A stretch of 64,000 nucleotides of DNA from assembly GCA_002633025.1 (NCBI GenBank), contig NMRB01000572.1, forward strand, positions 99,755 through 163,754, written 5' to 3'. How positions within the stretch are numbered: position 1 is the first letter of the stretch; each line of letters begins with the position of its first letter. The position numbers were made by a program, and so were the translations under genes. Origin of the DNA: Notospermus geniculatus. Taxonomy: Eukaryota > Nemertea > Pilidiophora > Heteronemertea > Lineidae. Positions 58,075 to 64,000 of the stretch are shown here, one piece after another. The notes below the pieces were generated by a model that saw only the letters and a list, made by a program, of their open reading frames with translations, did not search any database and was not told the origin of the DNA.

Positions 58075-59363
58075 AAAGAACCGAAGATAAAAACTGGTAG
58101 ATAGCTCCGAAAGTTGCTGATTGAAGAATTCAGCGTGTCATTGGTATTGGTGAAATCTCCTCTCTCCCCATCAACCTCCCATAAGCCTTAATCAACTCTT
58201 TAATGGTACATAAGCCGTGTGCTGGATCCAAGTGAGGGTTCACTTAATTACATCTCCTGGCGGTTAATAGAATTACCTGGCTATCAACACAAAGAGACAA
58301 GGATGAGTGGTCTTTTCATGTCGAAGACGCAATCACAGGGACTTGTCAGGGGTTTGCAAACTCCACACGGCGTTCAGGGAAATGTAGTGCAGTTCTGTCT
58401 GGAGGTTAGGTTCACTGACATTACCTCATGATGTCGCCGTGAGCACGAAAGGCAATGTACGGAGTTGAGTGCTCTACAGTGTTGAGCTCTTCAATGAAGC
58501 CAGACATGCCAGAAGCTATGCAAGCAGACCCGTGTATAGGACTACTGTTCTGTGGTAAAACAATGCGTGGAGACTAGGATGGATGGGTAGCAAAGCTTCA
58601 AGAATTCACGGGGGCTTGAGGACTCCGTGTGTCACCCCGTAGGTCATCCTGATCTGGGGATTCCCAATTCACGGAATGGTCCATCAGATTCGTTCCGAAC
58701 CGAGTTGCGCACGAATATCCACCCAACCGCTGCTAAACTACTTGTATCACAGAGAAAATTCGACAACGCCAGGCAGTTTTCAGACAGGGAAGTGTCTTTT
58801 CCTCTGCAACGAAATCCATGGACCTTCAATCAGGAAGGCGCCACGATGGCCTGCCCAGCGATTCACCATCACCACCCAGGCACCATCCTGAGAATCAGAG
58901 GTTTTTCGTGTGCTCGCTGCCTCCGTCACTGCACACTTCGGTGCCCTGTATATATTGAGGGGATGCCCCAACACACAGGCCAAACAAGCACTGCATCATG
59001 CACACGAGCTGATGTGCATACACCGCCTGCGGATTCTTCTTTTCGCCATGCTGTTGTGTTCGCCATCGGAGATTCCCGATCACCACGAGGCCAAGCACTG
59101 CGTCTCCGTGCTGACGTACACACATCGCCAATGCATCCGACTTTTTGCCAGGCAATTAGCCATCCCAACGCGCAATGATTTTGCCTTCTAATTAAGCTTG
59201 AGGCGGTGTCCCAATCATCACCTCTAGTTTGACATGAACTGGGGGAATAGCTGAGCCAGTTCATCAGACCTCATTAGTCCCAGCATTAGTCTAATTTGAT
59301 TTGGGATCCAATGGATGGTATTAGTAGAAATGGGAACCACCAGTCTTGGCAGGAGATAAGCGC
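58075..59363. other. Non-coding, with stop-poor GC-richer patch 58627-59264
   Basis: A 183-codon plus ORF (58627-59178) overlaps ORFs of 60-112 codons in several other frames on both strands. This means the patch is simply low in stop codons. I recognise no domain, and the longest ORF has low-complexity His/Pro/Arg content. It is kept as unassigned. Confidence 0.35.
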
Positions 59364-59672
59364 TGTCTTTCTGCAATTAGTGTTGCGAGCTAATTGGGTT
59401 GAACACAGAGTCAGTGCACAGCATCTATCCCGAGGTGTCAGATGTACATAGATCGCTACGTGTGAACAGACTGATTGAGTGGTCGAAAAGGACCAGTGTA
59501 TGTATTGCTGTACATTGATGTGATTGTGAGCGACATGAGCGAGACTATGCTGAACAGCATGTGTAATCGACCAATGGGATTATGCCTTGCAAACGAAGGT
59601 CCAACTGACCAATGAAATCTGACGGTGCGCTTACGTCACTGCCCCACAACGAGAACAGATCTTATACAGTGT
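59364..59672. repeat. 309-bp direct repeat, first copy
   Basis: It begins TGTCTTTCTGCAATTAGTGT and ends AGATCTTATACAGTGT; the copy at 59869-60178 has the same limits. It carries two CCAAT words (59571, 59609) and TTACGTCA at 59631, which matches a CRE-type (ATF/CREB) site. Only a few substitutions separate the copies. Confidence 0.92.
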
Positions 59673-59868
59673 CATTCTCAACTTAGAGCTTGAAACTTTG
59701 CCAGATTTCAATCTCTAATGTCATACAACAGCGGCCATATTGAAATGGAAGGATATGTGATGCGGCGCGCCGATAACGCAGACTGGCGGAGTGTTCTTCC
59801 GCTAAGAAATAGTTCGCTAATATATAGTACTGAAATGACGAAAATCGCACATTTTATGATCATTTTGA
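59673..59868. other. Spacer between the 309-bp repeats
   Basis: CTCAACTTAGAGCTTGAAAC then TTTGCCAGATTTCAA resembles CTCAACTTTGAGCTCGAAAC then TGTGCCAGATTTCAA at about 38083-38118, a small dispersed repeat. No gene. Confidence 0.6.
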
Positions 59869-60178
59869 TGTCTTTCTGCAATTAGTGTTGCGAGCTAATT
59901 GGGTTGAACACAGAGTCAGTGCACAGCATCTATCCCGAGGTGTCAGATGTACATAGATCGTTACGTGTGAACAGACTGATTGAGTGGTCGAAAAGGACCT
60001 GTGTATGTATTGCTGTACATTGATGTGATTGTGAGCGACATGAGCGAGACTATGCTGAACAGCAAGTGTAATCGACCAATGGGATTATGTCTTGAATCAC
60101 GAAGGTCTAACTGACCAATGAAATCTGACGGTGCGCTTACGTCACTGCCCCACAACGAGAACAGATCTTATACAGTGT
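59869..60178. repeat. 309-bp direct repeat, second copy
   Basis: It matches 59364-59672 nearly base for base, with the CCAAT words at 60076 and 60115 and TTACGTCA at 60137. After the shared TATACAGTGT the sequences diverge (first copy CATTCTC, this copy AGCCGCG). Confidence 0.92.
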
Positions 60179-60850
60179 AGCCGCGACCAGTGCGAGTGTT
60201 CTTGGACAATGGCCCGGATTATGTGGGCAAACGCAGACCAATGAAATCCTGATTACTCTGACCCAAAGCAAGGCAATGGTGGAGAGGAAAGTGTAACTGG
60301 CCAATGCGACCCCGTGTTGCCGTGATGGAGGAGCGGACCAATAGAAACTGGCCCATGCCAGGTTTCAGGTGAAATTCAACTGTGAACACTGCGAGATGGA
60401 CAAAATTCACCATCCGTGGGTCCCATCAGTGCTGGGTATATTGCAACACCACTATCTTTTGGTAAATGTGATCTAGTCACATTCCTGAGTTCAACGAAGT
60501 ACCTTTGGCCAGAATGATGTGAAAAACACTACTTTATGATGTATATGACAGTGTCTTCATGTGTCTTCAGTGTCTTCATGTCTTTCACCTTAGAAACCCG
60601 ATTTCTATTTCATATATGACAGTAACAGTGTCATGTAGCACAGAGTGACTGCAACTGACCAATACAACCTACTTCCACTGAAGTAATTAATTCCGTCGAC
60701 CAAGGGAAGATAAGCATCTTTAATTACAGTACAACGTTAATTATAGTTGAATCATGTCTCGAGATGAATTACCAGCTTCACGTTGGCTGACTGGTTGTAT
60801 ATAAGGGGGATAACGTGTGCTAGACCGTGGCTGTAGCATTCCAACCCATC
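60179..60850 (+). promoter_or_regulatory. CCAAT-rich segment with TATA box, candidate core promoter
   Basis: CCAAT occurs in one orientation at 60238, 60301, 60338 and 60659, continuing the series begun in the 309-bp repeats (59571, 59609, 60076, 60115). At 60798 lies TATATAAGGGGG, a good TATA box about 140 bases after the last CCAAT. A start site would be expected near 60830. No exon was identified downstream on the plus strand before the gag ORF. It may serve an unrecognised gene or the retroelement, or be a repeat-derived coincidence. Confidence 0.4.
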
Positions 60851-62158
60851 ACAACGCCATTCTCATTTAGAGAAATCCGAATTCCTCCGCGACACATCGC
60901 ACGCCATAGATAAGCGAAGCGATTTTTTCTTGTAATTGCTCTGAACACATCAGCTCATGAGCCGGGAGATTTCCATGCTGGCCATCATCAGTGACATCGT
61001 AAATAGTCCTGAGAACGCTCATCAGTCTCGCTGGAACTGTCGCCGGTGAACGGGGCCGCGGAAGCAACGCGGCAAAGGTAAAGGGGTCCATTCTTTCCCT
61101 TCAAAGTCCTCTGCTACAACGGCGTCGGAGCTGTCCACCCGCCATAGCACGACACCACTTGACAGTCGATTATGAAAGGTCCCCAGTGTGTAGGCCCACG
61201 ACGGACGTCGACGTACACAGAACGCAGCGATAAACAATTGATCATAGAGTGACCACGGGCACCAGTAACCGATGATTGCTTTTTCAGTAATTACTGGTTT
61301 ACATTACGTGGCAAGTAATTGATTTGAAATACTAGCAGCGGTAGCTAGAGCTAAACGACGTACATGTTTGGACATAGCCAACATGTAGACTTCAGGTTGT
61401 AGTCATCAGGAAAGCTGACCATTCAAATATTGCTAAAGCTACCATTACCATGAGTACGGTTCGAAGTCTTGATGCCAGACAACACTCCCCTGTACAGATC
61501 CCGTTCATGTGAAGGTCTTGAGCGAGACTACTGGTGCGTCCCCTGGCGCCATGTTGATGTCGTTCATGACGGCATGCATCGTTGTGTGTCGCACCTGTAC
61601 ATTCCTCTTGCCTACTTTTCAGTAGGCCCAGGCACCGCTTGACAAACAAAGTCGATTTCCCTCCACAGCGAAGGGTTCAAAGCCTCAAAAGGTGTAAGAG
61701 TGGCGTAAAGTGCAAGGTTCCCAGTTCCTTTTCGTCAATCAAAGCCACTGATTACCAAGTCCGTGCAAAAAACCGCAGCGTACACACCAGTTTCATTGGT
61801 AACGTACGCAAATGTACATGATTATACATACATATATAGAGACTGTTGGAACGGACAGCAATCCTCTCAAACGCGCCGAAACCCTGAAAAAAAGCACTCC
61901 CATGCAATCAGCGTAGTATCAATAGATACAGCGCCAGAAGGAAGAGGCAGAAAATGCTACAACTGCTAAGCCACCGAGTGTACAGGAGAACATGTACACT
62001 GTACATGGGGCTAATGACATCGCTAGCTGACCATTAAATACACGGCTAATGGATATGAAATAACATCGAAGCAATCACAGAAGTGGACTACTTTTTCACA
62101 ACGCACTAATGTCGTTAAGGTAAATAAGGATGGAGTGATAAAAGCAAATTGTTCAACC
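60851..62158 (+). other. Upstream flank of gag; 5' LTR/leader expected but not delimited
   Basis: The gag frame is open back to the stop at 62024-62026, with no earlier in-frame ATG. A TATA-like CATATATAGAG at about 61831 would place a start near 61860, about 300 bases before gag, a normal leader length. I could not identify TG...CA LTR ends or a clear tRNA primer-binding site, and no second LTR is in the window for comparison. Short ORFs here are unsupported. Confidence 0.35.
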
Positions 62159-64000
62159 ATGGAGAAGCCAAAAACTCGTAGTTCTGCTAAAAGTTTGTCT
62201 GAAGGGGAGCAAAGTGAGCTCCAGACTCCTGATACCAGGGATCAGGCAGATGAGAATGTGGTTGAAACTGTTGATGTTGGAAATGGTTCAGAAGATGTCA
62301 CTCCAGTTGATTCAGAATCGGGTAGGAAAGGTGGGAAAACGTCCTCTACTTTAGAACAATTAGGCCTAGTTGACCTTCCAGAATTGTTGAAGCACATGGC
62401 AGGTGTGCTGGTAGGCCTAACAGAAGCAGTACAGACTGATAGGCGAGAAGTAATTGATAGTTTAGGTGACATGTTTGAAGAGGGGCAGCTTAATCTGCAT
62501 AGAGCACTCTGCCGAGTTTCCAAAGCTCAGGACGAGATTAAGATGTCATTGCAGGAACAGAAGAGACTAATGGAGTCTCAAGCAGATTTGTTGTCACAGT
62601 TTAATAGGACTCTTACAAAGTCAACTGAGTTGTTGACAGGTCAGGCCCAGGACCATATTGCCTCTCAAAATAAGCAGTTTAGTGCTCTGGAAAAGGCTTT
62701 CCAGAAACAATCTAGCAAGTTCACCTCAGTCACTGACGATCTGAAGGTCAAGTTAGGCGAGGTTCAGGAGATTTCTCGGACATGTCAGAATTGTCAGTCA
62801 AGTAGTTCCAGTAGGCCTAGTTCGCCAAAAGTCACTGTAGGTTTTGCAGATAATGCAAAGGTAGGCCCAAGTCGTAGGCCTAAATCCCGTAGGAAGGCAA
62901 AATCGCCTGCTGATTCTAGTAGTAGTGGTTCAGATAGTGACAGTGAGTCTGAGACTAGTGTTAGAACTTGTAGGAGTTCAGCTACTTCAGTTAACACTAG
63001 CACTAGTAGTAGTAGTTCTAGTAGGAATAGACATAGGCCTAAATTCCCAGCTTTCACAGGCAAAGAGTCTTGGGAGATTTGGATCAACAGATTCAGCGAT
63101 GTTAGTAAACGGCTTGGTTGGTCGGATGACGAGAGGTTGGACGAAATTCTTCCACGTCTTCAGGAGGAAGCTGGAGAATTTGTTTATGGCCAGCTCTCTG
63201 AATCTACCAGGTCTGATTATACCAAGCTGATTGCTGAATTGACAAGCCGATTCAAAAAGGTTGAATCACCCAAGACCTTTGCCCAGAAGTTTGCTAATCG
63301 GTGCCAGAAAGCTGGGGAAACTATTGAGAATTTTGCAGCAGAACTAAAACGTCTGTATGATAAGGCTTATACGGGACGTACTGAAGAGGTCAGACAGGAA
63401 GACCTTCTGCGCAGGTTCTTCGACGGCTTGGAGGAAACAAGCTGTAAGAGCGAAATAGAGTTCTATAAGAGTCCTCGAACTCTGGACGAAGCAATTTCGC
63501 TAGTGGTTAATTTTAAGGAAACCCAGCGTAGGCATGCTAGGAGTGAGACTGCCAAGCGGATCTCAAAGAATGCTAAGGCAAAACCTAGGGTAGAAGTTAC
63601 ATCGGATAGTGATAGCGAGCTAGAGTCGGAAACAGCTAGGGTAACTAGGAGTAGTGATAGTGTAGCTAAGGGCAGTGCTAAACCTGCTGTTATGACAAGT
63701 ACCAATTCAAGTGGTGTCACTCAGCAGCAGTTAGGCCAATTCACTAGTCTAATGGAAAAGATCGCTTCAGGGTTTGAAACTCTGAGTAAGAATCAGAATC
63801 AGGGCCAGAACCAGTATTCATATAGGCCTAACTCACACCATAGGGCCCAGAATCATCATCATCATGATCAGCGGCGTGGTAATCCTGGTCCTCAATCTAG
63901 GTATCCATCTGACAATAGCATGCAGGGTGGCAACCCTTATGCATCATTGACGTGTTTTAAGTGTGGAGAAGTAGGGCACATGGCAAGGTTTTGCCAGACC
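62159..64000 (+). CDS. gag: Retrotransposon gag polyprotein (Ty3/gypsy type), 5' part, cut by window edge
   Basis: 614 codons are open to the window end; the chosen ATG is the first in frame after an upstream stop. In order: an acidic N-terminus; a helical Gln/Lys-rich stretch likely to be coiled coil at about residues 124-210; a Ser-rich, Arg/Lys-containing linker at about 214-288; a gag core at about 295-447 with the W..W and LRRFFDGL-type words usual for retrotransposon gag; a His-rich segment near 565; and a CCHC zinc knuckle at the extreme end (C599, C602, H607, C612). Gag packages element RNA into virus-like particles. Protease, reverse transcriptase and integrase would follow beyond the edge. 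The intact frame suggests a young, possibly active copy. Family assignment beyond LTR-type is inference. Confidence 0.9.
   Translation, partial: MEKPKTRSSAKSLSEGEQSELQTPDTRDQADENVVETVDVGNGSEDVTPVDSESGRKGGKTSSTLEQLGLVDLPELLKHMAGVLVGLTEAVQTDRREVIDSLGDMFEEGQLNLHRALCRVSKAQDEIKMSLQEQKRLMESQADLLSQFNRTLTKSTELLTGQAQDHIASQNKQFSALEKAFQKQSSKFTSVTDDLKVKLGEVQEISRTCQNCQSSSSSRPSSPKVTVGFADNAKVGPSRRPKSRRKAKSPADSSSSGSDSDSESETSVRTCRSSATSVNTSTSSSSSSRNRHRPKFPAFTGKESWEIWINRFSDVSKRLGWSDDERLDEILPRLQEEAGEFVYGQLSESTRSDYTKLIAELTSRFKKVESPKTFAQKFANRCQKAGETIENFAAELKRLYDKAYTGRTEEVRQEDLLRRFFDGLEETSCKSEIEFYKSPRTLDEAISLVVNFKETQRRHARSETAKRISKNAKAKPRVEVTSDSDSELESETARVTRSSDSVAKGSAKPAVMTSTNSSGVTQQQLGQFTSLMEKIASGFETLSKNQNQGQNQYSYRPNSHHRAQNHHHHDQRRGNPGPQSRYPSDNSMQGGNPYASLTCFKCGEVGHMARFCQT

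Noticed and set aside
58627-59178. 183-codon plus-strand ORF
   Set aside because: Five or more other frames on both strands are also open across the same patch, so it is a stop-poor region. The translation is low-complexity with no domain.
18100-64000. LIM1 exon and start of the LMO4-like gene
   Set aside because: I looked on the minus strand for the CxxC...WHxxC pattern of the first LIM domain and found none I could support. It may lie outside the window or have been missed by eye.
1-64000. CRISPR array, operons or other prokaryotic features
   Set aside because: The repeats are foldbacks, minisatellites and tandem duplications, not short direct repeats with unique spacers. The spliced exon and SINEs show an animal genome.

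Overview
This is animal nuclear DNA and almost all of it is non-coding. Two stretches have real coding support. The first is a spliced terminal exon encoding the second LIM domain of an LMO4-type LIM-only protein (17792-18077, minus strand). The second is the 5' part of a Ty3/gypsy-type retrotransposon gag ORF that runs off the right edge (62159-64000, plus strand). Introns, tRNA-derived SINEs, many short foldback (MITE-like) elements and kilobase-scale tandem duplications exclude a prokaryote. The LMO4-like exon, the frequent octamer TAGGCCTA, TACATGTA-rich spacers and the repeat style suggest a marine invertebrate, most likely a deuterostome such as an echinoderm. That placement is an inference from memory of such genomes and was not tested.

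Layout. 1-1243 and 14101-15340 are two copies of one dispersed repeat. Between them lie SINEs, a minisatellite and about ten inverted-repeat elements. 15341-18400 holds the LMO4 exon and its probable 3' flank. 19008-28267 is a two-unit tandem duplication (4.3 kb and 5.0 kb); the copies differ by a clean 265-bp MITE insertion with a 4-bp target duplication, by a 537-bp block carrying a nested MITE, and by loss of one arm of a hairpin. 28268-34285 is rich in foldbacks, including a nearly perfect 69-bp-arm palindrome. 34286-39646 is comparatively free of repeats and rich in TAATTA-type motifs. 42139-44456 is another tandem pair with a single N exactly at the junction, which looks like an assembly join of two haplotypes. 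45301-45625 is a 75-bp-period minisatellite carrying nuclear-receptor half sites (TGACCTTGACC). 46903-47452 has two different MITEs side by side. 54381-58074 is a third tandem pair (1.8-kb units). 59364-60178 contains a 309-bp direct repeat, followed by a CCAAT-rich, TATA-bearing segment and then the retrotransposon.

Functionally, the one host gene is probably a transcriptional cofactor (LMO4 binds LDB-type adaptors). The large non-coding space on its 5' side could be intron or regulatory domain, because vertebrate LMO4 also sits in a gene-poor neighbourhood. I could not find the LIM1 exon. The rest is mainly a record of non-autonomous DNA transposons, several of which share the terminal sequence TTAGGGAG. 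Element boundaries below were read by eye and may be off by a few bases.
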